Source of the DNA: Capsicum annuum
Lineage: Eukaryota; Streptophyta; Magnoliopsida; Solanales; Solanaceae
NCBI RefSeq assembly: GCF_002878395.1
Contig: NC_061120.1
Location: 93,459,805-93,523,804, forward strand
DNA length: 64,000 bases
Direction of reading: 5' to 3'
Shown piece by piece: positions 1-12,859 of this stretch (position 1 is the first letter of the stretch; the number at the start of each line of letters is the position of its first letter). The notes beneath the pieces are model-generated. The model did not search any database and was not told the DNA's origin. It saw only the letters and a list, made by a program, of their open reading frames with translations. Made by a program: the position numbers and the translations under genes.

Positions 1-803
1 CTTCCACAGTTTCAGTTTTAGTCTCAGTATAAAACTCAGTTCAGTTCTATAGAATCAGGAATGTTAGATACAGTCACTTAATATCAGTAATTCAGTGATC
101 AGTCATCACATATATCACTTACTCAGTATCAGAAATCAATACTTAGCTTCAGTAAAAGCTAAGATATAGTATACATGTATATGAACAGTATTGCATACTC
201 AGTATTTTATAGTAGTTTCAGTTACCTATGTATTCTTATTCGTCACTCTATCTCATTCAGTCAGTTACTATTCATGTATATGAACCCTTGCATTCAGTCT
301 TACCTCATCTAGCATACCGGTATATTCCACGTACTGGCGCAAACTTTTTCTATGCACTATGATGTCTAATATCATAGTTTCGGATGCTTAGGTTCCTAAC
401 TACACTTAGATAAATTCAGTTGGCAGTCGTAAATTTAGTAGTGAGTCCTCATCTATCGACGATATGCTTTTATTTCAGTATTTCACTCTATCAGTATTTC
501 AGTAGTAAGAGTTAGTTTATGGCTTGTCCCATTAACTCCATATTCAGATGATTCAGTTACAGGCTTTTCAGACTAGACTAGTTCAGTTAGTATCCAGATT
601 TCACATATTTTATCAGATGTTATTTCAATATTATATTTATCAGTGTTCAGATTATGAACCTTATGGAAATTCAACCTATGTTCCGCATTATTATAGTATT
701 ATTATTTTGTGCTTACAACAGGTACCAGTCTTAGGTTAGCATGTGGTCCTTTGGGGTTGTAAGCACTATGTGGAATCCGAGGTACAGACTCGAGGCATTT
801 TAG
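1..803 (+). repeat. R7-like Gypsy LTR fragment, left-truncated by window edge
   Basis: This stretch follows the order of motifs seen in the R7 LTR: many cagt/tcag words, then gtgagtcctcatc (448-460), a tgtccca word, a column of tcag-rich text, cctttggggt and a terminal ggtac...gaggcatttta near 781-802 matching the R7 LTR end ggtaccagattcgtggcattaca. Orientation is therefore plus. No primer site follows, so this is probably a 3' or solo LTR. The left end lies outside the window. Similarity was judged by eye and identity is modest. Confidence 0.7.
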
Positions 804-1137
804 GTAGGGATTTTGAGAAGAAACATAGAGCTTAATTCATGGGTTGAACTTTCCCATATTCTTTGACAAGATACAGATGGTTCAAGTTTCAACCTATGTA
901 TTAAGGGCTTTCATTTCTCTTAAAATCGCTAGTCGGCATCAATTTTGTTTTGAAGAGTTCAAGTGAAATAAAGAGTGGATCTATCTTTACCCTTTACTTA
1001 TGAAGATGGGTTGAATGTTTTGAAGATGGGTCAAGTACATGTAATAGGCCATTAAGTTGGTTGGTTAAGTGGTTCGATGGGGTATAAATGGGATGTTCAT
1101 GTGTACTCGCCATGTTAAACTTTTTGTGGTGTGGTGT
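804..1137. other. unassigned AT-rich stretch
   Basis: No gene, LTR terminus or primer site could be supported here. A short direct repeat (tgaagatgggt at about 1001 and 1021) is the only visible structure. It may be internal or flanking DNA of the LTR fragment to its left. Confidence 0.4.
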
Positions 1138-1454
1138 GCTTGTGGCACTCAAATAAAGTGAGGAGTATCTATAGTCCATCAAACAAACTTAGGGGTATTT
1201 TTGAGGCAAAAAAAAATGAAGTGTATTTTTGCTCCATTTTGGGTAGTTTTGGCCTTTTTCCACAATTGAGATATTTACGTGGATTGACCATATGACAATT
1301 GTTTTCCAAACCAGTTGTGCTTGGTAGCACTCCATTAAGGTGAGGGGTAATTTTGTGTCAATAAGAACACAGAGGGGCATTTTTGAGCAAAAAACAAACA
1401 TAGGGTATTTTTGCTCTATTTCTGATAGTTCAAGGCAATTTTGACCCTTTTCCA
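1138..1454. repeat. imperfect tandem pair of a ~130-bp unclassified repeat
   Basis: Two copies begin about 180 bp apart (1138 and 1318). Each runs tgcttg...agcac/ggcactc, then gtgaggrgta, then ggggyatttttgag, an A-rich tract, gtatttttgctc and ends tttttcca/ttttccat. They share the same order of words with many substitutions. The poly-T/poly-A composition and ggggtattttt words resemble dispersed solanaceous repeat text, but I cannot assign a class. An antisense 88-residue ORF across it is repeat-derived and not called. Confidence 0.55.
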
Positions 1455-1573
1455 TTATATTTATTCCGTCGTTTTTTCATTTCTTTTAATAGTATGTTAC
1501 TAGTGGTTCCATATTTTGGGTTAGCTTACCTACTGATTAGTAGGCATCATGACCAGAGAAATTGGTTGTGACA
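1455..1573 (+). repeat. R3/R4-family LTR 3' end fragment
   Basis: The segment ends with ttacctactgattagtagg, then catcatgacc...ttggttgtgaca, which is the same word order as the plus-strand end of the R3 LTR (ttacctactag...attatgacctg...ttgggtcatgaa, to 20243) and the reverse complement of the R4 and R9 LTR starts. Only the last ~119 bp of the LTR are present, cut off on the left next to the duplicated repeat. Confidence 0.6.
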
Positions 1574-2699
1574 AGTATATCCTCTTAAGAATAAATGGTT
1601 CACTTTAGTAGAATAGTGGTACCTCAAATTATACACAACAACAAACTTACTGAATGGTCGAAAATCACACTTGAGTTTATATAAGAAAAAGGATCTTTTT
1701 ACATAAAAATTTTTCTCTAATATTTGAGGAAAAATTAGATGTTTATAGACAAAAGATGTTTCATTTGAAAGAAGTAATGGTTCATGATGAGTTGCACTTA
1801 TTCAGATGGTCAACCTGTATGTAGGAGCAGATGCCCATATGCTCCAACACATCATTCAACAGACAACAATAGAAAGTTTTCACTTGATTTACATAGGCAT
1901 TTGCTGATCCATATATGGGAACAAATGGCCCCATGAAATAATAAATCTTTCAATAAATTTCAAACGATGAACTGAAGGATCACGCCCCTTAAATGCTCAT
2001 TGGAAATGTGTCCAAATGTTATTTTACATCTGTAAATTGAGAACAAAATCATATCGGATTTTTGAATTAAATTATAATTAAACATTAAGTTTCAAATGAA
2101 TTTTGTCCAAAAATATTATCTTCCCCTCGATCATTTGATAAATCCAAATCCAAACTCGAAGCAGAAGCCAAGCCTAGCGATGAAGACAATGGCACGAGAC
2201 GTGTCTTTTTCTTTTCATACTAATAACATGGAATAATCCTCTATATATAAGTATAAGAATGTTTCTTTCTCCCACCAATGTTGAAGAACACTTCTTATTT
2301 TAAGTGTAACACAATTCACTTCTTTCCTCCATTTGTTTCCTCCATTTTCCATTCATTATATCACTAGAACCCAAAAGATTATAAATGAATTATATTGATG
2401 AAATGTAATAAAAATAAAATAGTCTCTGTTCTACTATAAACATGGCAAACAATACACCACTAAATCTGGATCCAAAAGAAAAAACATGGAATCCATTAGT
2501 ACATGTTTACCCCAAAAAGGTATATTTGAATAGTGATATGACTTAAAGACATGTTGATTAATTTTATATTTAAAATATATAATAAACTATAAAATATAAA
2601 CAACATGAGTAAGCTAAAATCAATCTAATAAGTTATCAAATAAACGTAGAAAAGCAAAACATGTTTAGCTTGATTTTGTGGAGTTCTTTAAATAGAACT
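1574..2699. other. unassigned sequence, possible copia-like LTR promoter remnant
   Basis: No long ORF or recognised protein is visible. Around 2100-2350 the text changes to a promoter-like order: a GC-richer block (cgaagcagaagccaagcc), a TATA-like run near 2242, then CT-rich leader sequence. This order is reminiscent of Ty1/Copia LTRs, but no LTR partner, primer site or pol was seen, so class and boundaries are unproven. Confidence 0.3.
2242..2251 (+). promoter_or_regulatory. TATA-like box (tatatataag)
   Basis: A tatatataag run is followed by a pyrimidine-rich tract containing several cttctt/tcctcc words. That arrangement fits a plant core promoter or LTR U3/R boundary. No gene follows before the R1 LTR at 2700, so its function is conjectural. 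Confidence 0.25.
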
Positions 2700-4532
2700 T
2701 GCACAATCTATAATTCGAGTAATTATTACACCAACCTAACCCTCGTGGTAGGTAAGAAAAACAAACAATAAATAGTAAGCTACAGAATGAATACAAGGAA
2801 GAAAATAAAGGAAAACATATCTTAATAACAAACATCATGAAAATAACTCAAAAATATAAAACTCACAATGTACAATCCTATATGAGGGATAAGTACAATA
2901 GGAAGTCCAAGATGTCTTGAAATGTGGAGAAAAACATAAAACAACATAAAAGAGGCCTATAAGTAATTGGGATAAAACATCCACAATCTCAAAATCCTTG
3001 AAGAATGAACCACTTAGCAATCCCTGAATATGTGATCGGGGACCGTCGTCTTAGCACAAACATATAAAGTTCTTAAAAAATATGCATGGGTATTATTTCA
3101 TAATTATTATCAACATTGTCGACTGATCCTACTTCAAAGTGATGGTGAGAAATACCGAACCTTTCAACTACCTAAAACTATCCATATAAATCTGAACACA
3201 GGAAGGCTATGCCTAGTCTAGACACCAATAAAAATAATAATCTATATAGTTTCAATCGAAAATAATCATTAGTCACCACAAAATAGTATAATAATATAGA
3301 AATCACTATCAAGTCAGTCAACCACTTACCACATCAAGTGAAACAACCAAATGGATTTGATGAGTATGATATATGTGATGGAACAAAATAGTGATAGTGA
3401 AAATAATGAGTAAGGTGGATGTTTGTACTACTTTTATACACCCATTGCTCTGTATAACTAGCTGGAACGTGCATGCGACTCACAAGGTCTATATATACCC
3501 TTTGGATCCATCAAAAGACATGAAGTAAATAATCATACAACTACTTAATTTAGATGAATTGCTAGGGTCACAAAAGTATCTTAGAAGTCATGGTGCCTCA
3601 ATTGATCTCTTTCTTAGGATCCAGTAAAAGACCATAGAGAAACACAATTAATACCATGATAATATGCACATGGAGGGATGACGAAGTATCATGAAATTAA
3701 TAAATACTAGTCTTACACCATGAATATTGGAAAGAGTTATGAATAACTTATCAGGTTATTCATAATAATATCGAATCATATTTTTCATTGTCCCAAATAT
3801 ATGAAACAATGACACCAAGAAATCAATTCTTATCCAAACATAGCACATAAGGAAAAGTATTACAAACACACACAAACAATCAGGTTAGTTACTTTTAACC
3901 CTTTCATAATACATTGGTACCCACATAATTTCTCTTATCTTATCAATACAGGATACCCACATCTCTATTACTTTCAACACAAACATTTAGCACATAAACA
4001 ATTAAATGAGTCAAAAAGGGTCTCAACTTGTCTTAAAGCAAGTCCAAAAAGTCAAATTCATGCTTTAACCTTTCGAAGATACTATGAATGAGGCCAATCT
4101 TATCAAAGAAGTATTCTATATAAGAAAATGGAATCATAGAAACTCATATTTCTATACTTAAATTTAGGGTCCAAAAAGTCAATTCAAAAGTCAACCCCAA
4201 GCCCACAAGGGCAAAACAAGAATTCTATTTAGAAATTATTTTTCTATAACTTATGGAGTCCACATATTAAATGTCATCTGTAATGAAATTAAAATTGATT
4301 TTGTAATCATCAAAATACTATTTCATAACTTTACCCTAAAATTTTCAAAAGTTCCAATTGAAAAATCTATGTTTGACAATGAAATAATAAATTAACAATT
4401 AGGAAATGTGTAAAAATAATATAAGAATCATACCCCTACGAAGCATCCTTACAAAAAACTTTTGAGTCTTTCAAAATAGAGTTCCCAAGCTTTATAAACT
4501 AGTAATGAGGTTTTAGTTTGACAATTTAATCT

Positions 4533-5080
4533 GTCTATGTCAAAAGTGTTCTTTTCAAATATGAAAAGTTAATCATGGACGTGACTGAACAAGTCCAAAA
4601 CACATTGCGAACAAGATCCATTCATCACAAACATGATTAGTAGTATCCCCAAAATGAACCTGATTTCCCTTAAGAGAACATGGTCGATTTGTTTTGAAAA
4701 TGAACTTTAACCCAACCTAAGCCTTTTAAAATCTAGTACATGTTTTTGAACATGAAAATGATACCTCATAAACACTGCATTAGCAATTCTAACCTTCCTA
4801 AAAGTCCCCAAACAAAGTCTGTATGTCAAAATAATTCTTTGCAAATACGAAAACACAGAGCGAACATGATCCATACATCACAAACATGATGAAAAATATC
4901 CCTAATCTAAACATGATTTCCCCTTCAAGAACATAGTTGATTTGTTGTGATGAGAAATGCTAACCATACATAAGACTTTTAAAATGTGGTACATCTTTGT
5001 GAACGTGAAAATAACACCTAATGAAAACTGCACTAGCAATTCTAACCTTTCCAAAGTTCCCAAACAGTGTCTAGAACTTT
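4533..5080. repeat. ~253-bp tandem duplication inside the R1 LTR
   Basis: Copy 1 (4533-4818) and copy 2 (4819-5080) share in order gtcaaaa, a cgaac-a-gatcca block, catcacaaacatgat, a tgatttccc block, an agaacat-g-tgatttgtt block, a cttttaaaat-t-gtaca block and tagcaattctaacc. The offset is 253 bp through most of the length (4608 versus 4861; 4781 versus 5034) and 286 bp at the very start, because copy 1 has about 33 extra bases. No coding meaning is apparent. Confidence 0.75.
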
Positions 5081-7291
5081 TTCAGAACCCTGTAAACCTA
5101 AATTGACATTCTAAACTCATTGAAATCATCAGATTGCCATGTTGACATTGTTATCAATGAATTTTTTCCATAGTCAATCCTATGCCATAAACTTTCATCT
5201 TTTCAACCAATAACTCAAAATATATTCAAACACCTAGAACCCAAAATAAAGGTCCTACTAATCCCATAATGACATTTCAAAGATAATAGATACTGTAATT
5301 CCCATACATCCTTGATACTACCAAATGTTGATCCAAGTATACTATTCTATCTTTGAAACTTTACTATCACGGCCTAAGTCCAATCATGAACCTACCCACA
5401 CTTACACTCAGATGGGAGAACTATCTAACCCAAACAACCACTATCTACACTTAGCATATTTAATGCTAAAGAAAGCAATTTCATATTGATAACTAATATA
5501 GAAAATAGTTCAAAATCAAAATAGTGTAGAATAATATCAGAATTCTAAAACATATCCATAAATGGTAAGCATATATAATACCGAAACATCTATAAGACTA
5601 TTTATAGGACAACCCAGAAACTAGCAATAAACTATTTGTCTGGATCCAAAATAAGTGGACAAGACATAATGCAAGAATATCTATGGTTGATTAAATGATG
5701 ATGCTCACACCTGGATCGTATATCGGTCATTGCCTACAAATAAGGTTTCATGTGAGCCACTGGAATATGCTCTTCTCTCTACCATTAGAAAAAATAGGTT
5801 TGGATCTGTGCAAAACTGCTATGTACTAGTAGGTTCATAGGCCAACTCAGTTAACAAATGTCAACATTCAACCAATAATTTGTAAATATGAAGAAACCAT
5901 GTAACTTTAATAATTATCCTTTAAGTTAGTCTTTCCTTCATAGAATTATGTACCCAAGAAAACCATATTACAAGTTCAAATATTTAAATCTAGTCAACTA
6001 TTGAGACTTACAAAACATACAACTTAACCTTGTCACAAATAATTATGAATTAAACTTCCACAACATTAATTTAGTTTAACTACTATATGAAAAGTCCAAA
6101 TCACACAAGGATGAAAGACAACACTATAACCCAATACACTCAAGGAACTATAATACTCTTTAACACAGTGTACACATATGCTAATGGTCTTGTAAGTATC
6201 CACTATCCATGAACTAAAAGGGATGAGCTTGGTTTAAGCACCAAAATAATGTTGATAACTTATTTTTTCTCCCTTATCCCAAACCAAGTTTTATGCCACT
6301 CTTATTTCAATGTTTCAACCTGTATACTTCTTGAAATCCAACAATTTCATGATAATCAACCTTTACAGGATCATGTAACAATATCAATAATTCTATAACA
6401 TGTACAATTACTTAGATAGTCTACCTACACTTGAATATGTCAGTTCAGGTTATCTAACTTGTATAATATTTGACATATTCAACATTTGATATGTTGTATT
6501 GCAAGAATTTGACAAATATGCAGTTAACATATACATATATAAAACTTGAGTTTATAACTCTATTCAACCATCATCAACTTCAATCCAAAACCCCCAATGT
6601 TCTAACAAACTTGAGCCTTGCCTTTTCTTTAAGCTTCATCCTAATTATGGTAAATTATATATTATTATAGTTACTAGTCAAATGATGCCCTAACGATTTA
6701 ATAAATTATAACGTAATTCCAAACCCCAAGGAGAAATTCATGAATCATTCCTTTATTCTATGGATCTTCTTCCTTTAGTCTATTTTAGTTCTATTAAATT
6801 CATATATACAAAAATGAATTCTAACCATGTAATCAAAATACATACACCCCTGAACGAAACCCAAGGTTTACCTTACTTTTGTTACATTGCACCAGAAAAT
6901 AAACCTAGTTCAAGTTAATTCCTCCACTATGATCAAAACGTAGAGATTATAGGGATGAATTAGTGTCAACAAGTTAAATAGGTTGATTAACTTATCTCAA
7001 TGATGAAAATTGGATGAAAACTGGTGGAGTTTGTACTAAATTGTCCTCCTCTAGTCTTAAACTAATGTGGAATGAAAATAATGTTTATGTCAAAAAAATG
7101 CTATTTACTATGTATAGCATCCTATAATATCCCAATTTACACGATACCAGCCTCGCTATTGCGGGATATTTCAAACTATAGTAGGACTGACCCTTACTGA
7201 CTTTCACTAGATCAGAAAACTTTTTGCTATAACAGGCCTATGGTAGTGGTATGCCTTTCGCTATAGGAGGATATTCTATAAAGTAACTCTG

Positions 7292-9177
7292 TGTCATTAC
7301 CTAAACTAGGGTAGGGTCATGACAAGTATCACAAGCTTACTGTGGATCGGAGACCAACCCCTTAGCTGAAACATCCTATCACAATAAAGATAATAATAGA
7401 AGCAACCCAAACCTAACAAGATAGATAATATTAATAGATAGCTTATATGGAAACCGAGAGTCAACAACCAATATCCAACCCACAAATTTGTCCACAAAAG
7501 CCTCTATATATCGAATTTAAGACTAGGTCAGGACATGCCCCCAACCATGAAAATAAAGCTCTTTAATCCCTAAAATTTTAAAAGAAACCTAGGAAATAGT
7601 AAAGCTTTTTGGATGGTAGAGGCTCACCACTTCGCTGTAGACGAACTAATGAATCAAATCATCTAACACGATACAAGGTAACATAAAACCCCTAGGATAC
7701 TACATCATAAAATGACCAGCATCTAGGGATGGATAGCGGGGTGAGCTCTAGCATGTAACTCGGGGAAAGGAGAAAATAATTCCATGTCAAAACAAAACAA
7801 ACCAAAACTCTATTGCATATTCACATACATATATATAAGATGCCGTGATAGGGTACCAGGTTTAATCATGAGATTTAAAACCATTAACCTAGATTGTGTA
7901 GCTCTAGCCATTCTAAGGGTACCCACGAGATATATGGGTTCAACTCCCTACGCAAAAAGGTCCCTAGCATGTGTTAGATGCGCGAACTAGGAAAATCTAA
8001 GGAAGGGCCAAGGAATCCACGGCCTCAACCATTCAAAAATATATATTAAGTATGAAACATGCAGATGGTCATAAAGACCCCTACGTCGATAAATATAGAT
8101 TCCATTATTGGTGTCCCATGGGACCTTCACCTTCCACGATGAGCTACATAACCCCCTTTAAGCCAAAAATAAAACCATTTATCAATATTCTCATGCATTA
8201 ACTAAGAAGTCTTTGAATTAGGAATTTATCATGGATATCATCATACCGAATAAAGTTTGATCTGGCAAGACACTTCCATCATGCCATTTCAAAATGAATT
8301 AGCTAATTCAACACCGAAGTTTCAAATTTAAAACCAATCCATAGCCACCAAGGTCTTTTAAAACAAATTTATGTTCCATTAACATTGTATAGAATGCAGG
8401 GTATCAATAGTGAAATAGATTATGTATGTATCCATGTTTTAAAACAAATTTTTTAAGTTGGGTTGAGGTTAAAGCCAATTCTAATCTACTAAACCATAAA
8501 ATTTGGGGAAACCATGTTATCCTTCAAATTCCCACACCCATGCATTCATCCAATTTAATAACCATAGTTTAAACCATTAATATCATAGTCAAAACATGGG
8601 AAAATAGTTCTTGTAATAACCATTCTAATTCCCTTTACCCATATGAAAAACCCAACAATTAAAACACATGGATAATAGTTAAACACATTAATTTAGGGAA
8701 GAGATACATGCCTAAAGACACCATGAATTTTTGAGAAAATACCACAAATGGAAGAATAGATAATCAAACCCTTGAAACCCTAACTTTTCTTGACTTTGAA
8801 GTTTGAGAGGAGGGGTTGTCTTTGATTTTTATAAACTCATGATAATAGGTCTAAATCTGTGTTTTTAGTCGTGGGAGTAGCGTTGAGGAATGAATAGACC
8901 ACTTTGACCTTCATTAAAAATAAGTAAGAAATATGGTGCACAATTGTTATCAGTCTGGTAATGACTTATGACGACTGGTAATAAGTCTTTACCAAAGCTT
9001 ATAACTGGCAGGGCATAAATCGTTATCAAGAAAACATCCTAAGGAAACCTTACTGGTATGATTATGATTGAACCCTATGACCGATGAAGAGAGACTATGA
9101 CTTATTACTTGAGCCATACTCATGACAATGATCATTTTTCCAATGGAATTATAGAGTCCCAAAACATGGGCTATTTA
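7292..9177 (-). repeat. R2 3' LTR
   Basis: It matches the 14288-16221 LTR along its length: tgtca start, caataa-g-taataatagaag block, agaaacctaggaaatagta, gatttaaaaccattaacc, cccatg/ccttcacctt block, ggggaaacc, aaacccta/ccctagctttt and a gatcatttttccaa terminus. The adjoining purine-rich minus-strand tract at 9178-9196 fixes the inner edge. Confidence 0.85.
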
Positions 9178-9196
9178 GTTCCCCCCTCTCCCCAGG
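9178..9196 (-). promoter_or_regulatory. R2 polypurine tract
   Basis: On the plus strand gttcccccctctccccagg lies immediately inside the 3' LTR; its complement is a purine run, the expected plus-strand primer for reverse transcription in LTR elements. Confidence 0.75.
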
Positions 9197-9314
9197 ATCA
9201 TTTGTCCCTAAATGATAAGTTATGATAACTTTTAGCACGAAAACAAGAAGGAATACCAACAGAAGCAAACAACAAAATTGACTTGCCATATAAAGGAAAA
9301 TAAAGAATCATACC

Positions 9315-9830
9315 TTAAGCATTTTCATCCAATGCGGGGAATAAAAATAGATACTTAGCCTTTAAGTCCTATTTATCCTCCCAAGTAGCTTCTTCCACTT
9401 TCTGATTCTGCTAATGAACTTTTACAAAAGGCACATCCTTAGTCCAAATCTATGGACTTTCCTATCAAAAATCTCAGTTGGGGCATCCTCATAAGACAAG
9501 GAATATGAAATACCAATGCTCTCATAAGTTACAACTAATGGTTCAACACCCATACACTTTTTCAACATCGATACATAGAAATTAGGATAAATAGAACCCC
9601 AAATTACAAACAACCCCAATTCATAGGAAACATACCCCTCTTTCCTCTATATTTGATGCGGACCAACATAAAAAGTAATGAGCTTCTGTTTCTTCCCAAA
9701 TTTATCACTCCTTTTATAGGACAGACTTTTAAGAACACCCATTCTTTAACATTGTACTCCAACTCCCTTTGCGTCACATACATATAAGACTTTTGGCATC
9801 TCTGAGTAGTCTTAAGCCTATCTTAAAAAC
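9315..9830 (-). pseudogene. R2 integrase C-terminus and chromodomain remnant
   Basis: On the minus strand the frame gives NFYVSMLKKCMG, then SLSYEDAP and EIFDRKVHR, then QNQKVEEATWED and KAKYLFLFPALDENA before a TAA at 9317-9315. This is the standard end of chromovirus Gypsy pol: the integrase C-terminal tail leading into the chromodomain-like block ending WE-E-DM--KYPHLF. Several stops interrupt it (for example before QNQK and after EDK). In an intact element this part would contact chromatin to steer integration. The call rests on motif recognition only. Confidence 0.75.
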
Positions 9831-9927
9831 ATTTCACCTTATCCACGACATGGTGAACTAAGTCGGGACCAAAATATCTAGTCTCACCAACCTCAAATGA
9901 TCCAATAGGATAGCTACACCTCATACC

Positions 9928-10400
9928 CTAATGAGCCTTGAACGGAGACATCTGAATACTTAAATGGTAATTGTTATTGTATGAAAACTCAATAAGAGGT
10001 AAGTGATCCACCCCACTATCTCTGAAATCAATCACATAGTCCCTTAGCATATTTTCCAAAGTTAGAATATTCCATTCTTCTTGTATATACTTTTGAGGAT
10101 GGAAAGTAGTGCGAAGGTTCACCTGTGTAACCAAACCCTTTTGAAATGGATGCCAAAACTCAAAAAAAAATTGCATACCTCAAACTAAGAGAATGGAAAC
10201 AAGTGCCTCATACAACTTGACGATCTGCTAAATAAACAGCTTAGCATAATCCTCTCTAAATTAAGTAGTTCTCAACAGCAAAAAGTTAGCAGACTTAGTC
10301 ATCCTTTCCATGATGACCCATATAGAGTCATACTGGTTGAGAGATTATGGAAGACCCATAAAGAAATACATATTAATCATCTCCCATTTCCATATAGCAA
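9928..10400 (-). pseudogene. R2 integrase core remnant
   Basis: A minus-strand 82-residue frame (10176-9928) reads FWHPFQKGL, TQVNLRTTFHPQ, LENMLRDYVIDF, DHLPLIEFSYNNNYHLSIQMSPF, which is the second half of a Gypsy integrase core. The usual TDGQAERTI segment has become KYIQEEWNI, so the catalytic glutamate position still reads E but its surroundings are altered. Upstream sequence to about 10400 continues the core with stops. Integrase joins the cDNA to chromosomal DNA; this copy cannot. Confidence 0.8.
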
Positions 10401-11330
10401 ACTCTATCTCTTGAGGTATGCCACAAGGCCTCAATTGATCAACCTTATCTTGCTAAAAAAGCATTCACATAGCTACAAAATTCACCATATTTCTCTTCAT
10501 ATTATCATACCAATAAATTTTCTTAAAATTATGATACTTCTTCATCAAATTCAGATGTACTATATACCTCAATGCATGGGCCTTAGTCAAAATCCTCTCT
10601 CATAGCCCATTAATATAAAAAACACACAACCTATCTTGGTACGTCAGAATACCATCCAAACCAATCTTAACTGCCATAACCTTTTGTTGACCCACATCTT
10701 TCTTAATTTCCATAAGTATAGGATCCAAAAGCTGCATTTACTTTACCTCAATACTAAGGGATAATTTGACCACCTCTTTAAGAACAACTTCTCCATCTAC
10801 GGAGTCCAAAAGATAAACTCCCAATTTTTCAACTAGCTAATATCCTTTAACAATCCTCTTTTCTCCTCATAAACTTGTAATAAACTCAATATAAACTACC
10901 TGCTGAGAGAATCAACAACAACATTAGCTTTACTTGGATAGTAGTAAGGACTGATGTTGTAATCATTAAGATATTCTAGCTACCACCTTTACCTGAGAAG
11001 CAATTCCTTCTAAGTGAACATATACTGCAAGCTCTTATTGATCTTATTAGATATACACGTACACCCCATACAAATAATGTTGTAAAATCTTTAAAGCAAG
11101 AACCACAATGGCTAACTCCATGTCGTGAGTTGGGTAATTCCTCTCACGAACCTTAAGCTGTCTAGAAGCATCGACCAGAACCTTACTATGCTTCATCAAG
11201 ACCAAACCTTATCCCACATAGGACGTATGAAAAAACACAATTAAACTATTAGTAAACTTAAGAAGGGTCCAAAGTGGTGCAAATGTCAACTTTTCCTTCA
11301 ACTTCTCAAAGCTACCCTTACAAGCCTATA
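10401..11330 (-). pseudogene. R2 integrase zinc-binding region and RNase H remnant
   Basis: Read on the minus strand, this stretch yields broken pieces of the connection between reverse transcriptase and the integrase core: about 10860-11000 gives YYPSKANVV-DSLS-like text (the conserved end of RNase H), and 11100-11200 gives RHYLYG-like and EKNYPT-like words. Stops and frame changes are frequent. Domain edges are approximate, and no intact catalytic acid set could be read. Confidence 0.6.
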
Positions 11331-11559
11331 ATTACTAAAACTTAACATTTTTCAGAGTCAACCTTGTAAATGGACTAGCAATAGAAGAAAAACAATCTAT
11401 AAATCTGCTATAATATATAAGAAAGCCTAAGATGTACCTAGTATCAGTTAGAGTCGTTGGTCTAGGACATTTCTTAATTTGCTTAGCCTTCTACGAATCC
11501 ACCTTGATCCGCTGACTAGAAATAATATGCCTAAGAAAAGTCAAAACATTCAACCAAAT

Positions 11560-12140
11560 CTCAAACTTATGAAGTTTAGCATACAACCTCTAGTTCATTA
11601 AGAGTATGCAAAAATAATTCTAAGGTTATTTGAATGATCCCTCTCACTCTTAGAATACACCAATATATAAAAATGAAAAATATCACAAATAAGAGCAAAA
11701 ATTAACTGAACACCTGATTTATAATATCCATAAAATTGGCCAGAGCATTGGTCCATCCAAATGACATAACCAGAAAGTCATAATGACTGCTGTGTTTGAC
11801 AAAAAGTCTTAGGGATATCAACCTCTCTAAGTTTCAAATGATGATTCCCTTAACAAAGATCAATCTTAGAGAAGAATCTAGCACCCTAATGCTTGTAAAA
11901 AAGATCATCAATCATAGGACATGACATTTATTTTTTATTGTAACCTTATTCAGCTGGATATAATGTATACACATCCATAGATACCCATCTTTTATATGCT
12001 TGAAAAGCACAGAAGAACCCCATAAGGAAATACAAGGATGAATAAAGCCCTTGTCAAGAAGATCCTTAAGCTTCACTTTAAGATCTTTCCATTCAGCTGC
12101 AGCTATTATATAAAGAGGAAAAAAATAGAGCAAATATCTG
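11560..12140 (-). pseudogene. R2 reverse transcriptase remnant, catalytic FIDD lost
   Basis: A minus-strand frame at 12133-11912 reads [24 protein letters not shown] and [22 protein letters not shown], matching the [48 protein letters not shown] block of Gypsy reverse transcriptase. Further on, at about 11663-11677, the sequence that should encode FIDDILVYS has ttt-at in place of gatgat, one base short. Both catalytic aspartates are therefore gone and the frame shifts there. The copy is certainly dead for reverse transcription. Confidence 0.8.
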
Positions 12141-12469
12141 GTATAAGATTAATCCCAAAATCTATCACTCTATCTAGAGGAATTCCATAAATATCATTGT
12201 GGAACACATTCAGAAACTCATTTACCACAGGGATAGACTGTAAAGAAGGACCCCCTAAATTTGAATCCTTGACCCAAAGTAAATAATATAGACACCCTTT
12301 TTAAATCAAATTCCAGGCTCTATGATAAGAAATAAACCTCCATTTTTTTACTAAAGAACTCCCTTCCCATTTGACCACTGATTTATTAGGAAATTAGAAA
12401 CTGACCCTTCCGGTCCAATAATCCAGAAAAGTGTAGACTGTATAAAGATAATCCATCATAAGATCACTT

Positions 12470-12700
12470 CAAAATCTACCATATCCAGCTCTATCTGATC
12501 CACTAATATCTCCCTACGAAGAACAGAAACCACACTACCCCTATAGACCTTTTTTGTAATAATAGGGCAACCACCAAAGTTGACATAGCAAAAGGGTCAA
12601 TAATATTCTCAGGAACTAAACCAAATTGCACAGCCATATAAGGGGTTACATAAGAAAAGGTAGATTCCAAACCAAGCAAACTGTACATATCATGAGAGAT
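12470..12700 (-). pseudogene. R2 aspartic protease remnant
   Basis: A 61-residue minus-strand frame (12688-12503) reads SLLGLESTFSYVTPYMAVQFGLVPE, the Gypsy protease block whose active site is normally ALLDPGSTFSYVTP. The catalytic aspartate has become glycine. Protease would cut the gag-pol polyprotein. The block lies between gag and reverse transcriptase as expected. Confidence 0.8.
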
Positions 12701-12859
12701 GAGTTGTAATGTATCAGTGATAACCTATGAGGATGCCTTAGATTGGTGATGAATGGCTAGAGCATAAAGAAAATTTTGATCGGTGTTGGTACTAAAAATA
12801 ACAGCCTTTGGTACATGTGACAAAGAAGTAATTAGAATACTATAAGCCCTAATAGCTAC

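Noticed and set aside
2100..2400. Possible host gene promoter and 5' leader
   Set aside because: A TATA-like run and CT-rich leader are present, but no ORF, splice pattern or protein follows before the R1 LTR.
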